Below are positions 1 to 11,015 of a stretch of DNA of 64,000 bases, in pieces. Where the stretch lies: positions 124,001 through 188,000 of the forward strand of contig JACTAT010000218.1 of the NCBI GenBank assembly GCA_014526335.1, given 5' to 3'. A program made the position numbers and the translations under genes. The notes beneath the pieces were generated by a model. It saw only the letters and a list, made by a program, of their open reading frames with translations. It was not told the origin of the DNA and searched no databases. Origin of the DNA: Chrysaora quinquecirrha (Eukaryota; Cnidaria; Scyphozoa; Semaeostomeae; Pelagiidae). Each line of letters starts with the position of its first letter. The stretch's first letter is position 1.

Positions 1-740
1 ATGCAATAGCTGTAAACACTGCCAATTTGACAGAAGGATGAAGCAGTGCTCTGATCTCTCCAACCTGCCAATACAACTTTCTGAATGGTGTTTCTTGTGT
101 TGTATCAATACCCCTACAAAAAAGACCAAACACTTAGTTATTTGTCATGATAATGTGTTAGGTAGTGTTTCAAAATGAAAAACAAAAACACTACATTGAT
201 AATAAACACAAAAGTTTACTTACCATTGTGAAATACAATGAGCCTCATCAAAAGCAACACCGACACAATATTCTGCAAAAGTTTCCTATGAGAGGAACCT
301 CCAATGGTCTGTGGCTAGCATCGATTCTGGGGAGGGAAGATAACAGTGTGTATCCCTCCAGTTTCATTTTCTTCCAAGACCTCCTTGGTTTGATCCGCAT
401 AGATACCAGCAGCACTGATACCCTTCTCTCGCAACAGTTGAATCTGGTCTAGCATCAGAGATTGCAGAGAAGAGACGACTAGGATGCAGCTAGTCATTGT
501 CGCCTGTTCCAACAAGAAGTCGGCTACTAAGGGAATAGCTTGAAAAACCAATGATTTTCAATACCCTGTTGGTGCACTAAGGTACACGTCTTTGCCCTTG
601 AAGAAGCCGCAAAGGGCTTTTTCCTGTTCTTCAAACAGCTCTTCCACATCGAAATAATGTTTCACATATGCAAGAGCTTCACGAAATCTATCTTCATTCC
701 AGGGAATATTTCTCACAGCAAAAGCAGATGCACACGCCAT
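1..740 (-). pseudogene. RecQ-type DNA helicase fragment (5' exons, broken)
   Basis: RecQ-family helicases unwind DNA using ATP in the nucleus. The first exon (740 down to 224) starts at an ATG (740) and runs through an N-terminal segment ending in SAPTGY, then KSLVFQAIP, which is the Walker A region (normally TGYGKS). The expected Gly codon is TGA at 558-560, so the P-loop is cut by a stop. Motif Ia-like ILVVSSLQSLMLDQ and a DEAH box (AFDEAHCISQ) follow, with a frameshift between them near position 300. A splice donor lies at 223. A further exon from 113 to the window start reads YWQVGEIRALL, matching the RecQ block after the DEAH box. RecQ-like copies are numerous in cnidarian genomes, so this may be a dispersed copy. 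The family call is firm and the pseudogene call is good. Confidence 0.75.
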
Positions 741-844
741 TTTGTTTGAGAACAGAGTGAGATACTTTCCTGCCTACCTTGCGATAAATTCTCCAGCAAC
801 TCACATGCGGAACGATGATGGATAAAACAATGAAATTAGCATTT

Positions 845-895
845 GACCAATCAGCTCTGGTTGGCAGTTTTTTGCCAACTGGAGCTGATTGGTTA
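845..895. promoter_or_regulatory. Inverted repeat with paired CCAAT boxes upstream of RecQ-like ATG
   Basis: Two arms of about 22 nt, with three mismatches and a short T-rich loop, each carry a CCAATCAG motif in opposite orientation. The site lies about 105 bp upstream of the RecQ-like start codon at 740. CCAATCAG is the consensus for the NF-Y factor, so it may be promoter DNA. Only the sequence match and position support this. Confidence 0.35.
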
Positions 896-2410
896 ATAAA
901 CAATAGACAAGCAAAAGATTTACCACTTTGGGTCGTTTGAAAAAGAGGCCAGTACAAGCTTTCCTTCATTGTTACGCAGACTCTACTCTTTTGGTTAGAT
1001 GAGTTGAGGCTGCACGCAGGCTATACAATTCATGTTTACATAAGCTTTTTTTATAAAAATAGACACTTAACTGACATAAGAATAGATGTAAAAAAAGTTC
1101 GCTTCTCGAGCCTATATTTCTAATTCTAAAGATCAAGGAGACCTGCCAGTTTCTTATTATTTTGGACCAAGTACTGAAAGTTTATTAGCCAATACAGTAC
1201 ATCCTTGATTATCCGAACCTTGAATTATCCAAGCCTCGATTATCTGAACCTAAATTTTCCAAAACACAAGAATTTCTTAAGCCTTCTGTTTTGTCTAAAT
1301 TAATTTCAGGTTAACCAAATGTAAGCCCCACTACTTTGAATCTTTGCCCAATATAATAACTGCATTATTTTAACCAATATCTTAAATCAGTCTGTCTTTT
1401 GTTGTTAACAGATCTTAACTTTTTCAGAAACAATAAATTTTTTTCAGTTGCCATGTAGCTGCTTCGCATAAAAAAATTTCTACTAATATTGCCTGAACCC
1501 CCTGAGCGGTCTTTAAGTACCTGTGGGCCATAACAATAAACTTGAAAGAGAAGTAGCCAGGGAAATTGTTTCCCTTGATTATCTGAATTTTCCGCTTATG
1601 TGAAGAAAATAGGCTGTTCTTGCCGACTTATGGGATTGGTTTGTTTGGGACACAGAGATTAATTTTGTTATGGGTTCGTAATGTGAGAGGCTAAGAGGTA
1701 CTTAATACACAGGACAATATTACACATGTATTCAGAATGTATAAGGAAATGAATTGCTGAAACGCGTCTGGCATTTGAGAATGGAAGGGGTGGTGAAATT
1801 ATTTATTTAAGGTTGAATACAAATTTGTACATATGTGCTATGAGTCCAACTGTATGAATTTCAATACCTTAAGCTAGGTGCCAACTTTACAACATGATAT
1901 GCCAAAAAATTATAAAGCTGAGGAAATTACTCACCAGTAAACTTGTCACCGGTGGTGGTTTTTCTTTCATGCAAGAGCCCTCCATTCCACTCTCATACAT
2001 GTCACTGATGAGCTCCAATAGGATGGGTGGCAAAAATTATTCATGAATAAGCCAAATATGATTTGATGCTCTTTCTTGTGTTATGAGCCTAACAGCATGC
2101 GTTTGATGGCTAATGAGTCTACTTTTGAAAAGAGAAACTTTTGCCACTGCAAAGAATGGAGCAAAACTACTCTTATTTGCTCAAATAGATTACTGTGACT
2201 TTCACCTTTGAGACAACTGACGTACCGATCTATGAATATAAAGGATTAATTTATTACTGAGACCAGAGAAGAATTTCTAATATTTGATATCTGACTTGCT
2301 AAAGCTTTCAGAAAATTCCTGTCAAAAAATTTGAGGGGAGACGTTTTTTGTTTTTCGTGGATCTTTAAATTAGACATTCAGTGTTGGTATGCGCTATTGT
2401 TTGTATTGCA
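896..2410. other. Non-coding stretch, no convincing gene
   Basis: AT-rich DNA without a believable reading frame. At 1190-1265 short units of the form GATTATCYGAACCT are repeated about three times, and a related unit recurs at 1575. This resembles pogo/Tigger-type termini, but I could not find the matching opposite end. Confidence 0.4.
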
Positions 2411-4371
2411 GAAAGTGATCAGAGGACATAAAATGACGTTTCTCAGCGTAAATGTTGTTGAATTCTGCAAATTTAATACCAAGGTATACATAAACAGGTA
2501 CTAAAATTACTTTAATTCCATGTAGAACCCTTCGATTAACATATCGTCCTTTCAACGAGCTTCCCGAGAGTGGAAATTTGCTCAATACGAAATTGACAGT
2601 ATTCAAGGAAAAGATTGGATTCGCTGCCCTATTTGCAGTATGTCACAGCTTGTGGCACACATCAATTGAAATGCAAAACTCAGAAGATATCAAAAGGGTG
2701 AAAGGTGTGTTTCATTGCTAATATTTTCAGTAGATGACAGAATTTACTGTAAATTTTTGTCATAAACTGGCACCTGACTACTTTCATGGTCTTTTATTCT
2801 TTAGACGTCATCGATCTTCTTATTATGGTGAAAAGTTCATTGCTTCCAATGAAAATTTCGATAAATATGTCAGTAAAATTTATTAAAGAACAGGTTGCAA
2901 GGTACAAAATCTGTTTCATATATTGTACAAAGTGGCAATAAGACAATCAAAAGCAGAAAAATCTTAGGCCAATTTTTTTATGTATGACAATCCAGTGTAA
3001 ACTAAGACTGAAACATAATGAGGTGGGACTTTATACTCAGATGCAGATTTAAATACATTTGCTTCACTTTCTGACGGGTGCATTTGATTTGCATCTGGGT
3101 AAAAGGTTCTATCGTAAAATGTTGTTTTGCCGTTTTTTGATATTAGACTTTTTAGAAGTTCTTGTGACTAAAAGAACTTTGCTTTGAAGTAAGCCTAAAG
3201 ATGCGTCTGCTTTTGCACAGGGCTATTGCCGTTAAAAGCATTTTCACATAATGTTAATATGAATAAAATTTCTTATGTTTTTACTAGAAAATCAAATCTG
3301 ACAACCAGTGTGGTAATTCTGTGTGGGAAGCTGCTGCAAATGCTGTAAAAAGAAAGTGTGCTTTTGATGAAATTGGTATCATGTTTTCTAGCTGCTGACA
3401 TCAGGTTGCTCAAAAAGGAATCAACATGTTTCAGGAGAGTTATTTGCTTACCACCATTACCTCCACGTAAATGATATTATTGAGAGAGGCACAACTTTTA
3501 TTTTCCAAGATATAGCTTGCAAGTATAAGTTGTGGGTGGAGAAGACAGATCCAGAAAATGCTGCCAAAGTTACATTTCCTTTGAATTTAATGCATGGAAT
3601 GGGACACGATTGGGACCTTTCAGGTAAATCTTCTGGTGGAAATACATATTTATAAAGTTTGTTAAGAATCGAGATAATGTTTTTTGGATAAATCATTAGT
3701 TTCATCCTTGAAGAAACGTTTTTCGCTTTATGGCAGATATTTGAAGTGGGTAGATATAAAGAAGGAAGTTGTAGAAGCCATGAGGAAAATTGCAAAATTG
3801 TTAATAGCATGCTCTCGAGTGCAAGTACTATTACAAGCCGGATGAGACCAGAAGGTAGCTGCTCATCGCATTTTTTACGTTTTTAGCTTGAAACAAGCGA
3901 GATTTGATGCAAAAATGTGCTAACACCTGTTGTTGTTTGAATAGTTTCAATGGAACTGCTTTTACTTAATCATTTTGGCACCGTTCTCATTACTATTCTG
4001 CCCAATGATATTTTCAAGTGAAAGTTATGTCAAATAGGATCAAATATCTCATTACCATATCCTAGATTTTGCCTATTTCAGTTCGAGAGGAATATCTAAC
4101 AGAGCTTGTTTTGCGATGGAATCAAAGGAGAATCAATGATTTGCCAAGTACGCTGGTAAAGTGAAGAAACGATTGCGAGTATACAAGCAAGTCCGTACTT
4201 ATCTAGATTTTGCCCACCATGGAAAAATATACCCTTTTTTTGTTTCAAAAGGTTATCAAGAGTAAGAAAGTTCATGGAAAGAGCTCAAGGAATATTGTCT
4301 ATCAACATCTGTTGACCTTGATTCTGTGGATCATAATATCTGGTTACAAGATCTCCGTGAAACTCCACTTG
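2411..4371 (+). pseudogene. KDZ-type transposase, N-terminal and catalytic exons
   Basis: KDZ (Kyakuja-Dileera-Zisupton) transposases move DNA transposons. Exon-like blocks read in order: about 2411-2484; 2526-2692, with ASREWKFAQYEIDSIQGKDW followed by CPICSMSQ (KDZ Cys motif); 2804-2888 (SSYYGEKFIASNENFDKYV); 3288-3637, with FDEIGIMFSSC then H, GINMF, a GELFAYHHYL-like block and FQDIACKYKLWVEK; 3780-3858 (SHEENCKIVNSMLSSAS); and 4081-4371 with RWNQRRINDLPSTL. These match the KDZ catalytic core (DETG...CRH...N.F.GE...D.ACKY). A stop replaces the residue after SSC, and frameshifts occur within the 3.4 kb block. The gene continues at 6692, 10643 and 15363 after inserted elements. I cannot choose between Zisupton and Dileera. 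Confidence 0.7.
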
Positions 4372-4962
4372 GTAAATATTGAACCTATCCTCTTGTTCTC
4401 TTTTGGTAACAAGTTTCTTCATTGATAATTGTTGGGTTGGGACGCTTTGTTGTAAGGGTCAACATCACAAAAAAGGGTAAGAGTTTGCTGCTATTGTAAT
4501 GCTATGTACGATGGTCAAATTTCCTATAGATTAGGAAATAGGATCTAACAAGTATCCGCCACAACTGTTTTGGATAACTTGGTATGATGCTGTTTAGAAC
4601 AGTATTCAGATTCAATGAGATTTAAATGCATGTTATTCGATTTTGTGCCCTAATGTCCCATCATTTGTGTAAGATATTTGCTGTGTGAACAACTACAAAT
4701 TACATGGGAAATAAATAGTGCACTCTGTTAAAAACTAAACTTGATTAAAAAGCATCCTGCATTTCAAAACCGTTCAAAAACCAGTCTGTGTCATATGCTC
4801 ACAATTGTATTGAACTAAGATGCCCATATGGTGTATCTAGTTATAATTTTGCGGCATATCTATCAAAGAACTTTGGGCAAATTGAAAATGTTGTTCGTAC
4901 TGAAGTAAATATTACTTTGATATCTCCGCAAACTCAGTATAGTAGTAGACGTTTCTGACGCT

Positions 4963-5162
4963 TGTTGAGTTATGTACACAGAAAAGAAACGTCTTTTCTA
5001 ATCTGAATTTACTAACTAACTGAATTATCAGGCAAACCAAATTTATATGAGAACTTGTTGTAAACAAGTGCTGCACGCATTTTAACGAATGCAGGATAAT
5101 TAATTGTTCTATTATCTTAGGGAATACAGCATAATGAATTCCGTGCAGATTCAAATAACACA
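4963..5162 (-). repeat. 3' LTR part of minus-strand Ty3/gypsy fragment
   Basis: Starts (minus strand) with TGTGTTATTT directly after a purine-rich tract (GGAGGGGAGATGC, a polypurine tract) and is nearly identical, inverted, to 5871-6071. The minus-strand copy differs from the plus copy by few changes, for example a one-base indel near 5130/5915, so both are young relative to the surrounding relics. Downstream of 4963 the two copies no longer match. Confidence 0.75.
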
Positions 5163-5270
5163 GCATCTCCCCTCCTTTTAAAAAGTAACAATGTTATCTG
5201 AGTTCATTTTCCAAGTTTTCTCTTGCTTTAAGTGAAGGTTTTATCAGTCTCTTCGGTCTTGATAATATGC

Positions 5271-5865
5271 TCAAAGGAGATTGTATTTTGTTTGAACATC
5301 ATCTTCTTTCCGGTCTTCTGAAATCTTCTGTGATTCTGTCTGATTGGTAGTTGGTAAAGGAACTAAATGTACTCTGTTTCTTCGCAATGTAGACGTTGGA
5401 GTTTGCACCGTATACTGTCTTGGACTGCTGGTCTTTCCCTGTACAATGCCTGTCTGATCATGATTCGCTATTTTCACTTCAGATCCTGGGGTTAAAGGTG
5501 TTAACAACTTCGCTCTGTGTTTGTAGTTAAAGTGTTGTTGTTGTTGCATCCGCTGCATGCTTTCGTTGTGCTGCAACTTATCCATGTCTGGCCATCTTGG
5601 AATCAGATTTTCGTGAAACGTTGGTACTGTACTGCGCAGTTTTCTGCCCATCAACTGCTCAGCAGGCGAGAAGCCATTCCTCAAAGGAATTGTTCTGTAA
5701 GCCAACAACGCTTCTTCTATTTCCTTCTCCTTCTTCAAAATATTCTTCACAGTTTGGACGGCTCTCTCGACTTCTCCGTTGGATTGAGGATACCGGGGGC
5801 TGCTCGGTGCTAGCTGAATATCCCATTGCTTTGCAAAATGTGTAAATTCTGCAAAATGTGTAAAT
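5271..5865 (-). pseudogene. Ty3/gypsy integrase C-terminal fragment
   Basis: Integrases insert retrotransposon cDNA into the genome. Reading from 5865 down, the frame shows SSPRYPQSNGEVERAVQ (end of the catalytic core with its Glu), then LLAYRTIPLRNGFSPAEQLM and GRKLRS, typical of K02A2.6-like gypsy integrases, and a C-terminal tail ending at 5271. A polypurine tract and LTR follow at 5163-5190. Everything upstream of the integrase core is missing because the plus-strand LTR begins at 5871. A direct repeat of about 18 bp (GCAAAATGTGTAAATTCT) sits at 5833-5869. Confidence 0.8.
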
Positions 5866-5870
5866 TCTGT

Positions 5871-6171
5871 TGTGTTATTTGAATCTGCACGGAATTCATT
5901 ATGCTGTATTCCCTAATGATAATAGAACAATTAATTATCCTGCATTCGTTAAAATGCGTGCAGCACTTGTTTACAACAAGTTCTCATATAAATTTGGTTT
6001 GCCTGATAATTCAGTTAGTTAGTAAATTCAGATTAGAAAAGACGTTTCTTTTCTGTGTACATAACTCAACATGGTGATAGGAGAACTTTAACACTAATTT
6101 GGGAGTGTGCAAGGCTACGAATGTAGAAGAGCGGTCTTAAGACTACGGGTTGACGACTTAGAGGCGCTGCA
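5871..6171 (+). repeat. 5' LTR of plus-strand Ty3/gypsy element
   Basis: A 301-bp LTR beginning TGTGTTATTT and ending GCTGCA. One base later a candidate primer-binding site, TGGTGAGCCCCGTAAC, starts at 6173, so this is a 5' LTR. It abuts the minus-strand integrase fragment, which makes a head-to-head pair with the LTR at 4963-5162. Confidence 0.8.
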
Positions 6172-6211
6172 TTGGTGAGCCCCGTAACTTGCAAGAAAGT
6201 ACACTTGCAAG

Positions 6212-6640
6212 ATGGCGACGTTTCAAGTCACGCCCCCAGAGAAGTTTTCCTTCAAACCAGAAGAATGGCCAAAGTGGATTCGACGTTTCGAACGCTTCAG
6301 AGTGGCCTCTGAACTCAATAAAAGAGATGAAGAGAGTCAAGTAAATACGCTGATATACTCAATGGGGGACAAAGCAGACGATATATTGCAGTCGTTTGGT
6401 CTTAGTGAAACAGACAGGAAGAAGTATAAAACTGTAAAAGAAAAATTTGAAAAGCATTTCATTATAAAGAGGAATGTTATATTTGAAAGAGCCCAGTTCA
6501 ACATGCGTCTCCAACAAGAGGGTGAGTCCGTAGACAGTTTCATTACTGATCTTTATACTTTAGCTGAATTTTGTAAATTTGGTGAATTGCACGATGAATA
6601 CGCTAATGCAGAATTTGTTACTATCCTCTTGTCAATGTGA
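6212..6640 (+). pseudogene. Ty3/gypsy gag N-terminal fragment
   Basis: Gag forms the retrotransposon particle. The ORF starts with ATG 40 bp after the primer-binding site and reads FKPEEWPKWIRRFERFR, DKADDILQSFGL, then ERAQFNMRLQQEGESVDSF and DLYTLAEFC, the standard start of K02A2.6-like gypsy gag. The match ends near 6620, where the sequence switches to the intron of the KDZ gene. Zinc knuckle, pol and 3' LTR are absent, so the element is truncated after gag. Confidence 0.8.
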
Positions 6641-6691
6641 TTACCCGATTACTATTAAATTTCTCAAATTATGTCACTGCTTATTTCTCAG

Positions 6692-6777
6692 CTATTTCTT
6701 CCGTTCTGCTTTAGCTAAGAAAAAGGCCATAAATGATTGCTGTTCTCACTCAAGTACCGAGAGCTACTGTTTGGTAT
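6692..6777 (+). pseudogene. KDZ transposase exon, piece before Harbinger insertion
   Basis: A splice acceptor (TTATTTCTCAG) precedes this piece. Its frame ends CCSHSSTESYCLV at the Harbinger insertion and resumes as SAELATLESLPSQIHFS at 10643. It carries one copy of the TAT target duplication (6775-6777). The join is open when the element and one TAT are removed. Confidence 0.6.
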
Positions 6778-6994
6778 AGCCTGGTTTCCATATAATCGTT
6801 ACGATCGTTTGAATTGCTATGAACAACTCCAGTGATCTCAGCGATCCCAGCGATCGACGATGGGATCGCTGGAGGAAGGGTTTCCATATAATCGCTAGGG
6901 TCGCTCAGATCGCTGCAAAATTGCAGTTACTGGCTCCTGCGGGGCAGCTAAATGTCTTCTTTTGGCGGGTGAATTGGACAAAAATTCAAGCAAG

Positions 6995-9014
6995 ATGGCA
7001 GCCTTCAACGAGAGGTTGTTTTTGGAGGCTAATTTGTATATGGTGCTCTTGCTTATTCGGAGACGACTACAGCGGCAGCATAGAAGAAGACATCGATTCT
7101 GGGTTCGTAAATTTATCGTTCAAGACAAACCAATGGTGCATACAACACATTAGTACAAGAACTGCGGCTCTTTGACAGAGAATATTTTTTTTAGGTAAAA
7201 GAATAAAAGCCAGATGCCAAATCAAACCTCAATATATCTAAAAACCATCCCCGCTGCACTCATTTTTTTTACAAGAATCGTTTAAAGTGCATGCTAAATT
7301 GGTTCAAACTTAAGAAACTACCCTAACTGAATTATAAAAGCTGAGAAACCTTTCTAATTTGCAGCTTTGATTTCATAGGTCATTTGAAAATGACTTGACA
7401 CCTAGGACTATACAGTAACAGCAAATGTTTTGACACTGTTTACAATGCAAGTAATAGTATAACATGTCCACCACCGGACCCAACATACTTATAAAAAAAA
7501 TGAATTCTTATAAAAAGATGGGTGTAATGCTCCTCCTATTTTAGTTTAGGTCTACTACAGCAACAGCTTGAAACTTAGAAGATGTTTCTTCCTCTCTGGT
7601 ACTGTATTTTATAGTACTGCCTTCCAATGAATACCAAACGATATCAAATATGATTGTGTTGATAGCTAACCGGACATTTCAAATGTGCAAACTGTGATGT
7701 AATGTCCCATGTCAATTTGTATTTATTCCAAAGAATCAAATTCCTCTAGCCTTTGTAGATAAACTCTTTATCATTTCTATCTTTGTTTGCGCTATTATTG
7801 TATTTTGTTATCATGGGACTGTATTTCTTCATAAGAAATTAAGAAAATTTGCATACCATAAATGAGTATTAATTCATGGACTACAATCAACATATTTTCT
7901 CCTCTTTCAGATACATGAGAATGTCACCAGAAAGATTTGAGCATTTATTGAGTATGGTTGCACCTTTTATAAAAAAGAGGGGGATTGCAGGTCAAGGGCA
8001 CCGATTCCACCTGCGGAACGCCTTTGCATATGTTTAAGATACTTGGCAACTGGAGAATCACAACAATCACAGTCTTTTTCATTTAGAGTTGGTCGTGCCA
8101 CAGTTTCAAACATTGTCAAAGAGGTCTGTGTAGGTATCTGGGAAAGCCTGAGAGAAACGTTCCTAAAAGCACCAGAAGAGATACAGGATTGGCTTCGAAT
8201 AAGCAGAGAATTTGAAAACGAATGGAACTTTCCCCATTGTCTTGGGGCAGTGGATGGAAAACATGTTTGCATGGAGTGCCCTAAAGGTGCTGGGTCTGCC
8301 TACTTCAATTATAAGAAGTTCCACAACTTGGTATTGATGGCAGCCTGTGATGCAAAATATTGCTTCACACTCTTGGATATTGGAGGATATGGTCGTGACA
8401 ATGATGCAGCAATATTCACAGAGTCAATTTTTGGAAAAATGTTTGAAGAATCACCAACTGATTTGCACATTCCTTCACCACAGCTAATTGGAGCTGAAAT
8501 GCTTCCATATGTTTTAATTGGAGATGAAATATTTGCCCTAAAACCATGGTTCATGAAACCATTCCCTGGAAGAGATGTAAATGAGAATAGGAGCATATTT
8601 AATTACAGACTTTCAAGGGCACGGCGAACTATTGAAAATGCGTTTGGCATATTGTCTGCCAAGTGGCGAATTTATCCCAAACCAATCAGAGCAGATGTTG
8701 GAACAGTAGAGAGAATTGTCAAGGCTACAGTTTGCCTCCATAATTATGTAAGATTAACTGAAAATGCAAATTATGTGCCAAGTGGATTTGTTGACTGTGA
8801 GAGAAGTGATGGAGAAATTGTTCCTGGGGACTGGAGAGGGATCATTCAAAATGACAAGGGTGGACTTGTAAATGCAAGGCAGCTAGGTGGTAACAGATAT
8901 GGTTTTGAGGCGTCAACAACCAGAGATAGCTTTATGAGATATTTTACAAGTGAAGAAGGAAAACTAGATTGGCAATATCAGCATGTTAGAAGCTGTGGTA
9001 CCGTGCACAAATGA
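6995..9014 (+). pseudogene. Harbinger DDE transposase (HARBI1-like), two exons, frameshifted
   Basis: Cuts and joins element ends. Exon 1 (about 6995-7193) has an Arg-rich block ending HRFWVRKF and, after a one-base frameshift near 7135, a frame reading YNTLVQELRLFDREYFF to a donor at 7194 (GTAAAAG). Exon 2 follows the acceptor TCTCCTCTTTCAG at 7911 with RMSPERFEHLLSM. A second frameshift lies in the G-run at 7977-7985, after which the frame is open to 9014. Catalytic landmarks are GAVDGKHVCM (Asp), the IGGYGRDNDAAIF block and SRARRTIENAFGILSAKWR (Glu). The last 320 residues look intact. Two frameshifts make it a recent pseudogene unless they are assembly errors. Confidence 0.88.
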
Positions 9015-9405
9015 GGTTGATTCCACATGAACTCCAAGCTCCCCAGTTTTTAATAAAACACTCTTGTGTTATGTTAAATGTTTCAAATAAGTCTGTTTCT
9101 TAACTATAATTCAAGTTGAAATGTGGGAAGTACAGACTTTAGAATGACTTTTAAATTTTAAATTAAAATCAGGAAAGGTCACAGGAATTATTTCATTATT
9201 TAGTTTCCTTGAAATCTTTCGAGTACTGGTTGTAGAGGCAAACAAATGAGAGTGAAACAGGTGAATAAGAGCCGTATCTCCATCAAAACTCTACTTGAAA
9301 ATCAGAAATAGATTTAAAGTGCACCGTGTTTTGTTCAGTTCATAAAATTTAAAGGTCCTGATATGTTGGGTTGTTCATGTTTACTTCAATTTGTTCCTTG
9401 TGTAG
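9015..9405. other. Spacer between the two convergent Harbinger genes
   Basis: AT-rich, non-coding. An AATAAA-like signal (TTTTAATAAAAC, 9048) follows the transposase stop. CTTGAAATCTTTCGAGTAC near 9210 recurs at 10287 inside the MADF gene, so a short internal duplication occurred. Confidence 0.5.
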
Positions 9406-10383
9406 TTAGTATGGTCTTCCCATTACAAAACCACGCTGCATATCCTGTATTTGTGATGTGCACATTGCTGGGTTAAAGCTGTATGCGTTTGGTTGTGAAT
9501 TCAGCACAGGCTCTGCAAACTCTGCTTGGAAAAACAATTGCTCAATTTGCATTCGCATTTGTGCTTTTTTAAAAGGAGGCAGTCTCTTTAGTCTTGGTAC
9601 TAAGCTACGGCAGAAGTTACTTGCTACATCATCAGTTTCTTCATAAGAATTGTCTTTCCTTTTCTTACTATCAGATAAATAATTTGCAATTGTGTTAGCA
9701 CTTTGGACAAGAGCTTTGTCGACCTTAGCTCTTTCCATGCTGGTGCTACTTGCTTTGCTCCATGGCTTTGAGCTCAAATCTGAACCTGAACTAGATGATC
9801 TTCTTGAAACCTTTCTAGGCCTGCCAATGGGATCCTTGCACTGCTTTCCGGCTTCATTAGTTTGGGCATCATTCGGTTCTATGCTTTCCTGTTGATTTTC
9901 AGGGACAAGATTTCCACTTTCAGTTTCATTAAGCTGAAATACATCACATCCATCATCAGCATTTGGGAATTCTCCCAGGATATCGTTGACGTCAGGTGTG
10001 GCCAACTTGTCATCCCCGGAATCATTAAGCTCTTGCTGCTTTGGCTGTTTCATGTTAGTCGAGGTCGGTCTATGGTCAATGTAAGTTGCAAGCCAACCCA
10101 GATTTTCGAATTCACGTGGAACAGGAACAGCATCCCTTCCAGAACCTGAAGGAACACTCTTTGCTTTCTTCAAAAATCGACCGTATGCAGTCCTGATATT
10201 CTTGAAAAGCTTCTCTGCTTCTGTCGGTGTTATCTCAAATTTCTCCGCAACTTTAGCCCAACTGTTTGTCTTCTTTGTCTTGTCCTTGAAATCTTTCGAG
10301 TACTTGTTGTAGAGGCAATCAAACTTTTGAATCTCTTCCATGAATTCCTCGCTTGCAGTGGCAGGTGTGTTTTCGACCGCCAT
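9406..10383 (-). CDS. Harbinger accessory protein, MADF and BESS domains
   Basis: The second Harbinger protein binds DNA and partners the transposase. The likely start is the ATG at 10383 (MAVENTPATASEEF). An upstream in-frame ATG at 10443 adds about 20 residues and lies closer to the TIR. The MADF/Myb-like domain covers roughly the first 100 residues (FDCLYNKYSKDF, then WAKVAEKFEITPTEAEKLF and IRTAYGRFLKK). An acidic and Ser-rich linker follows, then a BESS-like motif (SLVPRLKRLPPFKKAQMRM) near the C-terminus. The frame is fully open, so this gene is better preserved than its transposase partner. It ends 392 bp from the convergent transposase stop. Confidence 0.85.
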   Translation of the reverse strand: MAVENTPATASEEFMEEIQKFDCLYNKYSKDFKDKTKKTNSWAKVAEKFEITPTEAEKLFKNIRTAYGRFLKKAKSVPSGSGRDAVPVPREFENLGWLATYIDHRPTSTNMKQPKQQELNDSGDDKLATPDVNDILGEFPNADDGCDVFQLNETESGNLVPENQQESIEPNDAQTNEAGKQCKDPIGRPRKVSRRSSSSGSDLSSKPWSKASSTSMERAKVDKALVQSANTIANYLSDSKKRKDNSYEETDDVASNFCRSLVPRLKRLPPFKKAQMRMQIEQLFFQAEFAEPVLNSQPNAYSFNPAMCTSQIQDMQRGFVMGRPY

Positions 10384-10642
10384 TTTTGTAAACACCAAAT
10401 GTGGCGCAAGAAGCCGAAAGGAGGCATCATGGGGAAGATACAAAGCACCACGGGATACTTTTCGATCGTTGCGATCGCTGGTGGATCGCTGGAATAGAAC
10501 AAGTTTCTATCCCAGCGATCCTGATCGTCGCGATCGCTAGGATCGTTCATGCATGTTTCCATAAGATCGCTGGGATCGCTGAGATCGCTGGAGTCGTTCA
10601 CAGCGATCCAAACGATCGTAACGATTATATGGAAACCAGGCT

Positions 10643-10746
10643 TATCTGCAGAACTAGCAACTCTGGAGTCACTTCCCTCTCAAATACATTTCAGTAATGA
10701 AAAAGAGTTACGCAAACTTGATGAGTTTTATATTGCCACGTTAGTT
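10643..10746 (+). pseudogene. KDZ transposase exon, piece between two insertions
   Basis: The frame reads SAELATLESLPSQIHFS and then ELRKLDEFYIATL, interrupted at 10747. It continues as VGKRAKKDHKKVEQLQKKM at 15366. It starts with the second TAT copy and ends with the first GTTAGTT copy (10740-10746). Confidence 0.6.
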
Positions 10747-11015
10747 CATGAGTTCTAGGACACAATTATAGTAGATTACAGTAGATTGTATCAAAATAGT
10801 TTCTTTGCGTACCTCTCTTCCTTTGCATTGACAGCCTTTTTGAGCCATATTTGCTTGTTATGACATGATCCTTCTTCAGTGCAAGCGTGTGTGGGCCTAA
10901 AGTTTCGTTAAACAACAACAACAACGTAACCCTCCTGCGCAGTTTGTCCTACGCAAGGTCCTCTGAATCGACTCCACATGAAATAAACTTATGGGATGGA
11001 AGTCACGCCAATTTC

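Larger units (their letters stand above)
6778..10642. mobile_element. PIF/Harbinger DNA transposon, complete ends
   Basis: A 3865-bp element with TIRs starting AGCCTGGTTTCCATATAATC and a mirror end at 10642, flanked by TAT (6775-6777 and 10643-10645). TIR similarity covers about 40 bp, and both subterminal zones (6820-6920, 10460-10620) are packed with GCGATC/GATCGC units that may bind the transposase. It carries the usual two genes: a DDE transposase (+) and a MADF/BESS protein (-), convergent. The 3-bp duplication fits the superfamily, although TAT differs from the common TWA form. The transposase is broken, so this copy could move only if supplied in trans. Confidence 0.92.

Noticed and set aside
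1190..1620. Possible pogo/Tigger MITE (TCCTTGATTATCCGAACC)
   Set aside because: Only one end-like motif is visible; the required inverted end and TA duplication were not found.
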